From positions 41,301,926 through 41,365,925 of the forward strand of contig CM051036.1 in assembly GCA_027627225.1 (NCBI GenBank): DNA of 64,000 nucleotides, given 5' to 3'. The translations under genes and the position numbers were made by a program. Under the pieces are notes generated by a model that saw nothing but the letters and a program-made list of their open reading frames with translations, was not told where the DNA came from and ran no database searches. This DNA comes from Congeria kusceri. Lineage: Eukaryota; Mollusca; Bivalvia; Myida; Dreissenidae. The number at the start of each line of letters is the position of its first letter. Positions within the stretch are counted from its first letter, which is position 1. This document shows positions 32,449-45,343 of this stretch, piece after piece.

Positions 32449-34120
32449 AAGAGAACCCAACCCTTTCAAATTTGAATAAAAACCACAATTTTCATCAAAC
32501 TAATCTATTTCGAGAAAGAACATGAACATGAAGTCCTATTACACTGGTTTAAAGATTTATTGGAAAAAAATAAAATTGAAAATGTCACACATAATGGTGT
32601 TTTGAGGCAAAAATTTTGACGGAAAAAAAAGTACTTGGGTACATCTGGAAAACATGATTTTATCTCAGAATTAAGCATAAGTTTGAGTTTTAAAAGGCAT
32701 AGCGGATACAATATGTAAAGTCAGAAGTGTAAACAATCTTCATTGGCATTCTAAATGTTACAGAATAGGTTTTAAGTCCGTTTTGAACAATTTTGTTTTT
32801 AAGTTTCTGCATTTTTGGGTGTAACATCCATACAAATGTAGCATTTCAGATGCCATTTGACCGCAGAAAATGGTTTGTTTACATAACAATCAATAGATTT
32901 GACCTCCTGTCACACAACAAAAAAAGAATTTGACCCCAAAATGTAAATGCCAGATATTAATTAACAGTTTTCTGTCACACCTGAACCTGTGGGTGATGTC
33001 AGCCGCCTGCAATCTTCAATTTGTTCCAGGTACTCTCTGCTGAGTAATCTGTGAAAATAAAAAGGTTTTCTGTGCATGTTTACTCAATATTGTGATTACT
33101 AGTGTAACTTAGATACAATAAGTGTACATATACAATAGTTTACTAAGTTTTATTTATAAGGCTACTCGTTATGCCGGCTTCAGACGGGTTTGAGAGTCCC
33201 AACAAGGGTTAAACTCTTGCTTTTCCTACTGGTGTTGATAAGAAGAATGCCAGGCTGGAAAAGAAGTTATTAGATAGTAGAATACATGATAATAATAATG
33301 TACTAACCTTAAAAAATACAGATGGTACGGACATGACTGTGTCAGCCTTACGGCCCCGCCCCAACGCTCCAGTGTAGTTGACAAGTAAAGTAGTTTTGAT
33401 GACTCGTCACTTCACCCAGACTTGTATACCAATGAGTTGATGGTTCCGGCTGAGGTCCTGGTTCTTTTCAACACTGCATTTAAAAAACATACTCAAATAA
33501 AAAAAAAACAGTGATGGTGATTTAAAGTTTGATGCCGCTATCTCCATTAGATGGGGTCTAGGTTGGCGTGAGCGGCTTAAGTGTTTCATGCATGCATTTC
33601 ATGTATTTTTCAGCTGAAAGCCTGATTGAACTACAATTACAAAATTACGTATGAAATAAATAGGATCTGTTAACTTTGCAAATTAGGACAATTGGTATTA
33701 TTCAAAGTAGGCTGGTCGGACGGTCATCATGGTCAAAGCATCGGTCAGTGGGGACACGACCTTTGCGGGCATTATTGTCAGTTATAGGTTCTTAAACTAA
33801 ATATTCAGGATTACAACACAAGGCATTATGACATAAATGAGAGAATTGTTGAAACTAATGCAAATTAATGTCAAAATGAAACTGGAAAACAACACGATGA
33901 CCACAATGGGTCTCGGTTTGCCACTCTGGTGGACATTTTGCTTCAATTTTCCCATATTTACCCCCCAAATGCCCCCCCCCCCCTAGAGCAACCATCCCAT
34001 AAAATACAGCCCTAAATAGGTTCAAGGTGGCATCTGGCAGTTATTCTTTCCAGTACAGTGTGTTTGTAAGAGTCCATTTTCAAAATCTTTGCAGACGACT
34101 AATATTAGGTGAAGTTCTTA
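32449..34120. repeat. Tandem segmental duplication, copy 1 (about 1.67 kb)
   Basis: Starts AAGAGAACCCAACCCTTTC and ends GGTGAAGTTCTTA, directly joined to copy 2, which starts with the same bases. The copies are nearly collinear, with small indels and scattered substitutions. For example, copy 2 has about 40 extra bases near 34860. Open frames at 32505-32711 and 33407-33589 are not convincing genes. Confidence 0.9.
32961..33308 (-). other. Possible splice-flanked exon in duplication copy 1
   Basis: On the minus strand TTTTCACAG precedes an open stretch 33048-32961 of 28 codons plus stop (LLSREYLEQIEDCRRLTSPT ...). A donor-like TTTAAG/GTTAGT lies at 33308 about 260 bp upstream, preceded by an open stretch in a compatible phase (ERWGGAVRLTQSCPYHLYF). 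Copy 2 keeps the same acceptor, the same length and the same stop (34713-34626). No known domain is recognised. The conservation may only reflect recent duplication. Confidence 0.2.
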
Positions 34121-35811
34121 AAGAGAACCCAACCCTTTCAAATTTGAATAAAAACCACAATTTTCATCAATCTAATCTATTTCGAGAAAGAACACGAAGT
34201 CCTATTACACTGGTTTAAAGATTTATTGGAAAAAAAAAAATTGAAAATGTCACACATAATGGTGTTTTGAGGCAAAAATTTACACGGAAAAAATGTACTT
34301 GGGTACATCTGGAAAACATGATTTTAACTCAGAATTAAGCATAAGTTTGAGTTGTAGTAGGCATAGCAGATACAATATATAAAGTCAGAAGTGAAAACAA
34401 TCTTCATTGGCATTCTAAATGTTACAGAATAGGTTTTTAGTCCTTTTTGAACACTTTTTTTTAAGTTTCTGCATTTTTGGGTGTAACATCCATACAAATG
34501 TAGCATTTCAGATGTCATTTGACCCCCAGAAAAAGGGTTTGTTTACATAACAATCAACAGATTTGACCTCCTGTCACACAACAAAAAAAAGAAGTTGACC
34601 CCAAAATGTAAATGCCAGATATTAATTAACAGTTTTCTGTCACACCTGAACCTGTGGGTGAGTTAAGCCGCCTGCAATCTTCAATCTGTTCCAGGTACTC
34701 CCAGCTGAGTAATCTGTGAAAATAAAAAGGTTTTCTGTGCATATTTACTCAATATTGTGATTACTAGTGTAACTTAGATATAATAAGTGTACATATACAA
34801 TAGTTTACTAAGTTTTATTTACTGCGATAAGGCTAGTCGCTATGCCGGCTTCAGATTGTCGAGCTCATGTGCGAACAGTTTAGTTCTACAACGGGTTTGA
34901 GAGTCCCAACAAGGGTTAAACTCTTGCTTTTCCTACTGGTGTTGATAAGAAGAATGCCAGGCTGGAAAAGAAGTCATTAGATAGTATAATACATGACAAT
35001 AATCATGTACTAACCTTAAAAAATACCGATGGTACGGACATGACTGTGTCAGCCTTACGGCCCCGCCCCAACGCTCCAGTGTAGTTGACAAGTAAAGTAG
35101 TTTTGATGACTCGTCACTTCACCCAGACTTGTATACCAATGAGTTGATGGTTCCGGCGGTGGTCCTGGTTCTTTTCAACACTGCATTAAAAAAAACATAC
35201 TCAAATTAAACCAAACTGTGATGGTGATTTAAATTTCGATGCCGCTATCTCCATTAGGTGGGGTCTTGGTTGTGTTTAAGTGTTTATGCATGCATTTCAT
35301 GTATTTTTCAGCCGAAAGCCTGATTGAACTACAATTACAAAATAACATATGAACTAAATAGGATCTTTTAACATTGAAAATTAGGAAAATTGGTATTATT
35401 CAAAGTATGCAGGTCGGACGGTCATCATGGCAAAAGCATCGGCCAGTGCGGACACGACCTTTGCGGCGCATTATTGTCAGTTACAGGTTCTTAAACTAAA
35501 TATTCAGGATTACAACACAAGGCATTAAGAAAAAATGAGAGAATTATTGAAACTAATGCAAATTAATGTCAAAATGAAACTGAAAAACAACACGATGACC
35601 ACAATGGGTCTCGGATTGCCACTCTGGTGGACATTTTGTTTTAATCTTCCCATATTTACCCTCCTAATGCCCCCTAGAGCAACCATCACATAAAATACAG
35701 CCCTAAATGGGGTCAAGGTGGCATCTGGCAGTTATTCTTTCCAGTACACTGTGTTTGTAAGAGTCCATTTTCAAGATCTTTGCAGACGACTAATATTAGG
35801 TGAAGTTCTTA
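34121..35811. repeat. Tandem segmental duplication, copy 2 (about 1.69 kb)
   Basis: Collinear with 32449-34120 and ending at the same GGTGAAGTTCTTA, after which the flank repeat GGTTACGCATGCGCAAATAA begins. The exon-like segment is at 34626-34713. Confidence 0.9.
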
Positions 35812-35915
35812 ACGGTTACGCATGCGCAAATAAATTCCTTCTTTGTTATATATAAAATATTCAAAATCAACCCTGATAATGTGACTTCCGTTTTGGGGTA
35901 ATTAGACCTTGATGC
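35812..35915 (+). repeat. Right flank repeat of the duplicated segment
   Basis: GGTTACGCATGCGCAAATAA, ATTCCTTCTTTGTTATATAT, then CTTCCGTTTTGGGGTAATTA. A shortened version of 31997-32448. Confidence 0.75.
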
Positions 35916-36704
35916 GAAACTGAAAGTAATGATTTTTTCCGGACGTTTATGTCCAGTGCGCATCACATTCGCACAGTGAAGTCACGTCCAAACCCACTAT
36001 TCTCGTCGTTCTCGAATCCCAAGGTTACACTCAATCTACTGATGGAGCCTTTTTATTCGATTAATTATGTTCATATGGGCATGTATTCAGTGTTTTAACA
36101 CTGCTTTAATCGTTACAGCTGTTGAACATAGTACTGACTGGATACTTGGTGAATTGTAAAGATCTTGATTAAAATGTATTTATATTATATACATGCTTTG
36201 TTCTTGCAAAAACGGCGGGAAATCTTCCTCGTGCACATCGTGCATGCGCGTCAAATGTTAAAGACCTGTATTTAGTTAAGCACAGGATCTGTACACGCAC
36301 GCTTTCCATGCGTGAAACGTGACGTCGTGTTTCAGCAGACATTTCGCACTCTTTTGTAGAAAACACGGCTTTTACAGTGAATACATGTACACAAACAACA
36401 GCGAACGCCTTGCTTAAAAAATTGTCCGTGAAATCCCGGAACAATTTGTTGATCTCGATCGGCAATCATTGTGTGATACCGTCAAAAACAAAAAGCAGTG
36501 TCACGGAAGTAAACGGTCTTACCGAGCAAATTATTATATGTGTACTCAAAATATTTCGAAACTTTGAACGTTTCGTTCCCCATCGGTAAAAAAGAAACGT
36601 AACTACATTTTTTTTTCACTTTCGTCACATTTACGTTCGCCGGTTTTGTAAACCGTAAAATCAAAAAGTCTGGTCATATCAGTAAATCCAAAGTTACATA
36701 CTCG
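35916..36704. other. Gene-free stretch
   Basis: No recognisable protein in the short open frames on either strand (36169-36465, 36377-36589, 36482-36664). These overlap each other and show no family motif. Confidence 0.35.
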
Positions 36705-36935
36705 TGCGTTTGATGTAGTGTACGCATATAAAAGCGGAAACCTAATAGGAATGATATCTATTCATCGTTTTAAACCGGCAGATTTATTGCTGAATAAAAT
36801 GTATATTGCATATAAAACTACTACTAAGTGCTAATTACAATTTATCTAATGCAAATTTAGAAAGAAATTTCATATATGTTGTCGTTCCAGATGCGTTATT
36901 GTATGTGTTTTTCATTCGGGCGTACATTCGATTTT
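36705..36935 (+). repeat. Dispersed duplicate with 30321-30495
   Basis: Contains GTTTGATGTAGTGTACGC, ATATAAAAGCGG, CTACTAAGTGCTAATTACAA, TATGTTGTCGTTCCAG and GTTTTTCATTCGGGCGTAC in the same order as the 30.3-kb copy. Confidence 0.65.
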
Positions 36936-37084
36936 GCCTTAGATACACCCATAAAAATAATATTAATATTAAGATCTGCTCTTAAAATTTAAGTCAGATA
37001 ATGTAAGTAATTTTACACTGCTAATTACAGAAATATATCATTATTAATATATGGATATTGAAGTTTAAATTGTAATTGAACAGT

Positions 37085-38075
37085 TCCCCAGCAAGCAAGC
37101 CCATATTGGCCAAAAATGGGCTATACCTGGGCAAATATACCATATGAGCCCCATGTGGGTACCATATAGTTTTTTCTACCAATATCGGGCCCATATCAGA
37201 CCAAGCAACAAGCCCACATGGTTTCCCAGCAAGTATGACCATATGGGTCCTAATAAGTCATCCCATTTGGGCCGGGAAACGGCTTTATCTGGTCTAATGT
37301 ACCACATGGGCTGCATGTGAGACCCATTCGTCTGGTCTTATGCATATCAGAACCAGTTGGGTCCTAGGCAAGCAAGCCCATGTGGGTCTCAGGAAGGAAG
37401 CCCAAAATGGGCGCACTACAAGAAAGCCCATATGGGTCCCAGCAAGAAAGCCTATATGGGTCCCGAACAATATGTCCATATGGATCAACAACAGAAAGCC
37501 CATATAGGTCCCAGCAAGAGAGCCCTCATGGGGTTCCAAAGAATGAAGCCCATATGGGCTCCAGCAAGAAGGCTCATATGGGTCCCCAACAAACAAGCCA
37601 ATATGGGTCACAAAGAGCAAGCCCAAATGGGTTCCCAGCAATCAAGCCCGTATGGATCCCATTCAAGCAACCCTATATGGGTCCCATAAAAAAGCCCATT
37701 TGGCAATTACGCACATATAGGTCCTGGCAAGCCAGTCCATGTGGGCCCGATATGGGATATGCCTGGGCTTAATACCTACAAAGGCACCATGTAGGTCCCA
37801 CATACATGTCATGCCCATATCAGTCTCAGATGGGTCCCAGGCCAACAAGCTGAAATGGGTCCCAGCAATAAAACCCATATGGGTTCGCATAGGCAAATCA
37901 ATATGAGTCCCATCAATAAAGCTCATGTCGGTCCCCAAAAAGCAAGCCCATGTGGGTCACAGCAAGAAAGGTAATATGGGCTTCAAACAAGCAGACCTAG
38001 AGGGTCACCAACAGCAAGCCTATAGAGGCCCCAGCAAGAAAGTCCATATTGTCCCCCAACAAGCAGGTCTAGATG
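37085..38075 (+). repeat. Palindromic minisatellite, about 24-bp unit with CCCATATGGG core
   Basis: About 35-40 diverged copies of AGCAAGAAAGCCCATATGGG plus TCCC. The core CCCATATGGG is self-complementary, so both strands carry much the same unit. Because 24 is divisible by three, long frames stay open on both strands: plus 37357-37689 and 37380-37772, minus 37294-37641 and 37663-37938. They read as repeated M-G-P-S-K-K-like or G-T-H-M-G-F-L-like peptides with no start context, splice sites or family match, so they are treated as by-products. Confidence 0.9.
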
Positions 38076-38079
38076 AGTT

Positions 38080-38720
38080 ATTGACCGGACACGAAAAAGA
38101 TCATATTTTTGACCTCTGACCTCTAGGTGTGACATTGAAGGTACAGACCTGGGTCTTGCACACAACACATCGACTTACGATGGTAAACTACCAAGTAATT
38201 TTACAATCAACAGAGACATTGCAAAGTAATTGACCAGACACGAAAAACAGACCCATTTTTGACTTTGACCACTAAGCCACTAAGTGTCACCTTGATAATA
38301 GATGTAGGAACCTGCATGATGCGTGCGACACATCGTCTCATGTTAGTGAACATTTCTGCCAAGTAATTTCAAAATCCATCAAGAAATGACAAAGTTATTG
38401 ATCGACACAAAAAACATACCCCATTTTTTACTTTTGACATATAAGTGTGATCTTGAACTTGGATGTATGGACCTGGATACTGCGCGTGATACATCTTCTC
38501 ATAGTGGTGAACATTGTTGCTAAGTAATTTCAAAATCCATCTAGAAGTGACAGAGTTATTGACCGAACACGGCCTATTTTTTACCTTTGACCTCCAAATG
38601 TGACCTTGACCTTGGAGGTATTGACCTAGATCTTGCGCGCGACACATCGTCTCATGATGATGAACATTGCTGCCAAGTTATTGATCAGACACAGAATTTT
38701 GAAAGGACGGACGGACGCAT
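38080..38720 (+). repeat. Array of about 150-bp units (family E, array 2) ending in an ACGG microsatellite
   Basis: Four units share CACATCGTCTCATG, GAACATTTCTGCCAAGTAAT, TTCAAAATCCATCAAGAA, TGACAGAGTTATTGACCG, CACGAAAAACAG and TGACCTTGACCTTGGAGGTA. The last unit runs into GGACGGACGGACGCATGCAC at 38703-38722, then GCCCCTTCACCATTC and TTTGCATGGTG. The first unit follows directly from the 24-bp minisatellite at 38075. Confidence 0.8.
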
Positions 38721-38722
38721 GC

Positions 38723-41640
38723 ACGGACAGGGGTAACACTTAATGCCCCTTCACCATTCTTTGCATGGTGAAAAAGATTTAACATAAAAAGATTTTACCA
38801 AATACACATTATTGATGGTCCTGCATTTGATTTCCAACACGAGTGGGTGGTATCTATGTGACAGCACGTGCTCCATTGCAGAGTTGGCATGGTGTTTCAA
38901 ACAGCAGGATTGGTTCCTTTGCATCAAATGCTGCCAACTGCAAGTCCAGGCTTCTTAAATTACATGTAAAAAATACAATTCTATATTAGTCTTTATGTAT
39001 ACAACAATGTACAACTAACATATATATTTGCAATTTAGTATATGCTTGTTCATCATATAAGCGTTATTCATGCATTAATGGTCTCAGTTAATTCATACTG
39101 TAATTATAATGGCATCTCAGACAATGATCATGGCCCTTGAATTGTATCCCTTTTTCACCCTCAATCTTCCAGTGACTACTACCAAAACATGAATTTTCTC
39201 ACATAATTCTGACAAGAATTAATGAAAATTTTCAATATAAATTTATAAAAGATGGCGATATTGTCTTGAAAGCAGTAACAGTTTAAAGCTTCAAACGTTT
39301 GCATTTTTTCCATGACACATAAATGACTTTTGGTTGTGTAACTTATGGTTGTGTATCAATCGATTAATAGTGTGCAACACAGTAAGCATGTTTTGATTAA
39401 TGTTACAATGAATGTATAAAAGGACTATGTCTTTGACGTAAAAGTATGATTAAGGTATTATAATATAATTTACTAGTATAGGAAAGTGTTAAGGCATGCT
39501 AAATCAAAACGTTGAACACTGAAAGACTGCGGCTTGCAAAATAAAGTGGTCACGAAATATTATAAATTATAGTTCGTATAAACTTCGTAAACACACACAA
39601 GGAAACATATCGAATTGGCATTATAGGTTATGTACTTTTAAATTTGAAATAAAAGGGTATATTGATTGTTCGCAATGAATTAAATGGGATCTATTTCTTG
39701 TCATCTATCCATAGCAATCTCTGAATTAATGTATTTATAGTATTAAGTGGACCAATCCACTGATAGCAAGGAATTCTTTTGCAGTTCTGATTGGCGTGCA
39801 ATCAGTGATGTCCCCTACTTCACGATATTGAAAGTAGAGAAGCAGGGGCGGTCACTGTGCAATTGCCATGTCATCAGTCACACGTGATTTCGATTTGCGG
39901 TACTTAAGACTCCGGCTATCGCCCAGTCTAAAAACCAAACCAATGTAATTGAAGTTGTGTATGTTTGACACCTTTCTTGTATAAATATAGTTTGCAAGTG
40001 TTTTTTTTAAATACAGAGTTCTATTGGGAATTGTCAATTATTCTTATGGCACATGCCTCTTGTGTTTGATACCCATGGGCTTTTAATTTTTTTCAAGCAT
40101 TTTATGTTATCATTATTAATGCTATCAGAGATAACTTTTTGTAGACATAGTCCCTCTAAAGACGACAATAACATTGTTGTGCGTTATCGTATACCTCAAA
40201 ACATGTTTGCCCAGGATTCTCATGTTGCCCAGTTCACCCTGTGTTCATTTTTCCTGAATGAAACAAGAATTATGCCCCAGCAAATCAAATTCTTAATCCA
40301 TATAGCCAGGGATTAATAAACCAGTTAAAGTACTTATACAAGGGAATACACTATATATGGAGTGACACCGCAGTAATTGGTGAAAGGATCAAAGCCTTGT
40401 CGTAAAATTACATTAGGGCTGTGGATCGTTGGATAAGCGACGATCCGATCCAGGAGTCGGGGCTTACAATTCACATATAGAACCACCAATCAGCTGTTAC
40501 AAATTGTGATACAGGAAAACACTCTTATGAAGACTAATAACTTAAATTTATCATATACAACAAATTCATTTTGACATCACAGAGCAAATTGTAAAGAGTA
40601 TGTATACACACATTGAGTCACATTATAGCAAAAACTGAAAGGTTTAAACTGAACTATGACATTAGGATGTTTGAACACATTAAAATGCAATATAATTTCT
40701 CAAAAATGTTTATTTTTTCGTATCAATTAACTCATTTTATGGAAAATCTATGTAAGGTAAATATAAAATTGTAAGATCACAATTAAACGATCTTGGCAAT
40801 TATGAGTATTCGTACACAATTCCCAGCCCGGAATCGTGAGTATCCGAGTACTCAGTTACTCGCAGCAGCCCTAAATTATATTGCCAGGCCCAATGAGAGG
40901 GAAAACAGGATTTTACAGTCCAGACTCCTGAAATTAGGGCATACCTATATGATATGTTCTTGTTCATTCACATTTCTAAAATTATTAAAACGTTAATCAA
41001 ATTCTTAAAACTGCCTTGAAAACAAATTGTTATATATAACATAATAAACATATTTGTTTATTTTTTTTTAACTATTATGAAATGTGTAGTAGTTTCAGTT
41101 ACATGTATCCCTTATTCTCAAGATACTGTTCATCCCATGATACTGTTTTATAATAATTACCTTTGAATACAATCAATGTGTATACAGATACGTTGCTGTC
41201 TGAAAGTTTGAAAAGTCTTAACATGGCCCTTCTGTGCAATCTTTGACTCATTGTGTAGCTGGAATTAGCGATAAATCAAGAGAGAAATCAACTGAACAAT
41301 TTTGTTTAAATTTTTCCTGTAAAAGTCCTAGATGCATGAGCCCTAACAGATTTGCATGGGTTACTATTTTTATTTTTTAAGGTTCATTTTTTTTTGAATA
41401 TGTCCTAGTCGATTATTTGTTACAATCTATCACATCCACTGCCGCCATTTGGTTAACCGCTGTTACCTGTATATAAATAATTATATATTGACCAATGCCC
41501 CACTATAAGTGCATGGGTTACATGCAACCATATGTTATATGAGAAATTAAAATGTATTTGTAATAACTATTGATTATTTGTTCATAAGACCAATCATTAG
41601 TTTGTCTAGATTAAGACATTTGTCACAGGAGTGACAACGG
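38723..41640. other. Long gene-free AT-rich stretch
   Basis: No exon, RNA gene or complete mobile element is recognised in nearly 3 kb. Short open frames (39852-40037, 40053-40316, 40793-40996) show no family motif. Confidence 0.4.
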
Positions 41641-42440
41641 GCCCCGAATGATAGCATGTTTGAAGGTGGCATCCAGGAAATGAAAATGTATGTTTGTTTG
41701 TTTTTTAAATAAAACATTGAAAACCCCACCTTGAAGCATAACTAACGTTACATGCTACGCTCAACAATGAAGACAAATTCAAGAAAATCTGTAGGAGGAG
41801 TTGCGTTCACAAGGCGTTTTCCCTATGTACGGGTATTCCATAGAGAAAAATAATCAAAGGGCCATAAATTCCTAATGGAGGAGAAAAAAATCTTAACATG
41901 TACTCACAACACATTACCATCAACAATGAAGAATCTTTTCAAGAAATTCATAGACTAATGTAAGAAGAGTTGAATTCACCAGGAATGTTCCCTGTATAGT
42001 CCGTAAAGAAGAAATAATCAAAGGGCCATAACTTGCGAACAAAGAAGACAATTTTTAATCCTTTTCTGCATAACTACATATTTGCTTCACCAATAAACTA
42101 AAGTTTCAAGAAAATCCGTTAGAAACTCTAGGAGGAGTTGCGTTTACATGGGATTTTCACTATATATTCCCATTCCTAAAATAAAGTATAAAAAAAAGGC
42201 AATAACTTAATGAGATCTATCCACCTATGCAGTTTCAAGTTAATACCTCTTATAGTTGTAAAAGTTATGCTCCGGGCAAAATGACGTATGAAAAATTAAC
42301 ATGGGCAATAACTCCAGAATTTTGAAGCATTGAGTAATGATTTTTGTGCACTGTACTCTCCCTAACGAGATTGATCTTAAATGCTTTTGAAGTTATGAAG
42401 AAAAACCATGAACATGTGGACGGACGGACAGACAGTGTGA
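41641..42440 (+). repeat. Array of about 160-bp units ending in an ACGG microsatellite (family F)
   Basis: Three to four units share AATCAAAGGGCCATAA, TTCAAGAAAATCNGTAG, AGGAGGAGTTGCGTTCAC and TTTTCCCTATATA. The array ends at GTGGACGGACGGACAGACAG (42417-42436), the same type of tail as at 38703. Confidence 0.75.
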
Positions 42441-43500
42441 TTATTATAGGGTACCCTCCAAACATTTGCGGGGCCCTAATGAGATAACTGTTTTGAATAA
42501 GATTTAGTCTCATTAAATTTCATTATACATTTTGCCAGCAAAACATGCTACACACATTGCTTGTGAAGCATTGGTCAGTACTACAGTATAGCTCAGACGA
42601 GTTTTTGATACTCTACCAATAATTTAGCCATTGTGAAAAAAAAAACACTAGACTGTCTACAATTTACAATAATTCCTCCAGTTCTGGCGAGGCTCGCGAA
42701 ATCTGATTAAAAATTAAATATGTATACACGAGTTCAACGACGACCAAGGCAATGAATTATGTTGAGAAATAACTGTGTATTTACCTGTTAACAAACATCG
42801 ACACATTTATACAAAAAGCACCGGCCGTTTATCTGTACTAAACTGCGATGTACTTTAATTTAACAAGTTTTATCGCGTGAAGTATAAGCCAGCCAAGTTA
42901 CACATTAGTCAGTTTTAAAATTATTTATTTAGAAAATTAAGTTTAAACGTGTTCTCTCCTGTTTCTTAAAATTATTCAAAAGATGTTGCATAATCAGTCA
43001 ACCGTTGAAAGTTTAACTAAGATTTGAAAGAGAAATAAAGTGATTCATTTGGAACGAAAACATACTTAATATTTACCTCAATGTACTAAAATAAAACAAA
43101 ACCCGCCTCTATGACACAAAGACATAACAGAATGCGACAACTCTTTTCCATTATATGTTCCTTATTTTAACCGTTATTATATGGCATTATTAATATATTA
43201 ATTTCAGATTTTTAAAAAGAAATTACCCCATTGAAGCCCATTTTTTGACATAGTCCTTTTAAGAACACGAAGATAACTTTTATTTTATATGGCGCAAAAC
43301 AACAAAATATTATGAGTATAGTATGATTTAAGTGTGCAATATTGTATTATGATTATATTTTATGTCTTACGTGCATGCATTAGTCTAGTCAGTCATGCGA
43401 CAAATCTGTGCATTGTCGTATATGAAGCCTATCAAGTAAGTTCAATTTACATTTTTAATTTGCTACATTACATTGTATCACATTGTTATTATAAATATGA
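42441..43500. other. Gene-free stretch
   Basis: AT-rich, with no coding signal or clear repeat. Confidence 0.35.
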
Positions 43501-44025
43501 CATATGAATAAGATAGTTTTCGTTTTCCGCGCGAGATCTCAGAAACTAATAAATCAAATTTAATAAAACTTGATATGCAGCATTCCTTTTAAGATCACAT
43601 GCGCATATTTGAGGTTATTCCAGTCCGATGATTTTGAAGGAGAGTTACCCTTTGATTTTAAATTGGACTTTTTGCCTGTCCAGACTTTAACTTGACCATG
43701 GGTGGAGGGATTTTAAATTACTTGGCATAATTGTTTGCTACAATGAGCAGGTGTGTACTGCTCATGAATCAGTGACCTAGATCAAGGTCAAGGTTACACT
43801 TAGAGGTCAAAAGTGAAAATTGTCCTTTGATTTTATGTGCTTTAACTTACCATAGATTTTAAAATTACTTGTCACAAATGTTAACCTAAACGAGACGGCA
43901 TGATGTGCACGTGAATCTGGTCCGTAGATCATTGGTCAAGGTTACACATAGATGTCAAATGTCAAAATTTGCTATGTGTTTGTCCGGACTATAACTTTGC
44001 CATGGATTGAGTGAATTGACGTCAA
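43501..44025 (+). repeat. Degenerate family A-like units
   Basis: About three units with ATCAAGGTCAAGGTTACAC, AGAGGTCAAAAGTGAAAAT, GTCACAAATGTTAACCTA, GAGACGGCATG and TGTCCGGACTATAAC. This is the same theme as 1-910 and 3620-4285. Confidence 0.65.
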
Positions 44026-45100
44026 TTGACCAGATCTATTTACCGCTATTACATTAACTTTACATTTACGTGGTAGTCGATCATCTGATTGAAGTTAACT
44101 ACTTCCCAGTCGACTGGAAAATCAAATACGTTACGAACCATAGGGATGCTCTCTTCTTAAGTTCTCTTAACTGTTCTTTTAAGTCTAGATACGTATTGAA
44201 TTGAGTCAAGTGATATTTTTGTCAATTTTATTAAATAAAAGCAATGAATATATCAATACATTAGTGTTCCATACAATTTAGTAAAAGTGTACATTAAAAT
44301 TATTTATTTGAACATCACAACAAAAGTAAAATACGCAAAACAATCGATATTTACGGTTTCACATTTAACAACGAGTAGAGCAAACATGATTCTACATTTT
44401 TGTTATTATATTTAATACTTCAAATGAAATAAAAACCTTTCCAATATCATATAATTCACGAATCATATATGAAAATTCGAAAAACGTATGTTATGTCTTT
44501 ATCAAAAAACATTTAGTACAAATAATACTACATGTATATGCATTTCTACATTAGACAGTGGCGTATTCAGGCGTACAGCTGTGATCCCGGGCGCACAAAA
44601 AATGCCATGACTAAACAATAAGATATACACCCGACAAGTGACTGAAAATCTGATGCCTAACCAGTGTAAGGCACACATGTGATCCTATTTAAATTTTCAG
44701 AAAAAAAACCCAGACATCTCACTTAGCTGGAATGGTTTCATGTCTACTTAATGATTTTTATTTTATTAACTCACTTCATATATTCCGACCTATGATTCAG
44801 TATAAAAGGCTACTAATAAAAATACGCATCTAGTAACTCAACCATACAATCGTAACCTTTAAAGAGTTCGCATATAGTTTGAATGTAATTTCTTTCTTGT
44901 TTGTCCTTATTTTCTCAAAAATATTGTTTATATAATACGAACCGCTGGGTCCATATCCACAAAGCTCCGTAGAGGAAACTTAATTAAATTTCTTAAACTC
45001 ATAAAATTCCTTAAATATGTGGCTTGTTCATTTAAAATTTACCATGTATTAAATGGTTTAAACTCTGTAAATAATTTAGGCGCTCTGTCGATATGTGCCC
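44026..45100. other. Gene-free stretch with a solo Harbinger-like terminus
   Basis: At 44946-44975, GGGTCCATATCCACAAAGCT is similar to the putative Harbinger end at 6262, suggesting a fragment of a related MITE. No coding sequence is seen. Confidence 0.35.
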
Positions 45101-45109
45101 AGATCTCCA

Positions 45110-45343
45110 GGGGCGAGTTACTTAACTTTAACGGTGAGTTAAGCCGTTAAATCATGGATTTATTTATTTATGTTAATAAAACGTTACAATTTTAAACTAC
45201 GAGTTTATTCTACACACAATGTTATGCTTAATAATGTAAAAAATGTTTGATAAACAATTTGCTTGTAGTATTTGTCTTATTTAAATCGTAAGTTAACAGG
45301 CTGTTAGCCTTATTGACCGTTAAGGTTTTGAGCAACTGGGCCC
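45110..45343. mobile_element. Small MITE with imperfect terminal inverted repeats
   Basis: The left terminus is GGGGCGAGTTACTTAACTTT then AACGG. The right terminus, read inward on the minus strand, is GGGCCCAGTTGCTCAAAACC then TTAACGG. It is flanked by the 9-bp direct repeat AGATCTCCA (45101-45109) and AGATCTACA (45344-45352), one mismatch. 234 bp, no coding capacity. It lies about 0.5 kb downstream of the amine oxidase stop codon. Confidence 0.6.

Noticed and set aside
37294..37938. Repeat-protein genes on either strand of the 24-bp minisatellite
   Set aside because: Open frames on both strands follow automatically from a palindromic unit of length divisible by three; no start context or splice sites.
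37085..38075. Possible CRISPR array
   Set aside because: The 24-bp units are contiguous without unique spacers, the host is an animal, and no cas genes are present.
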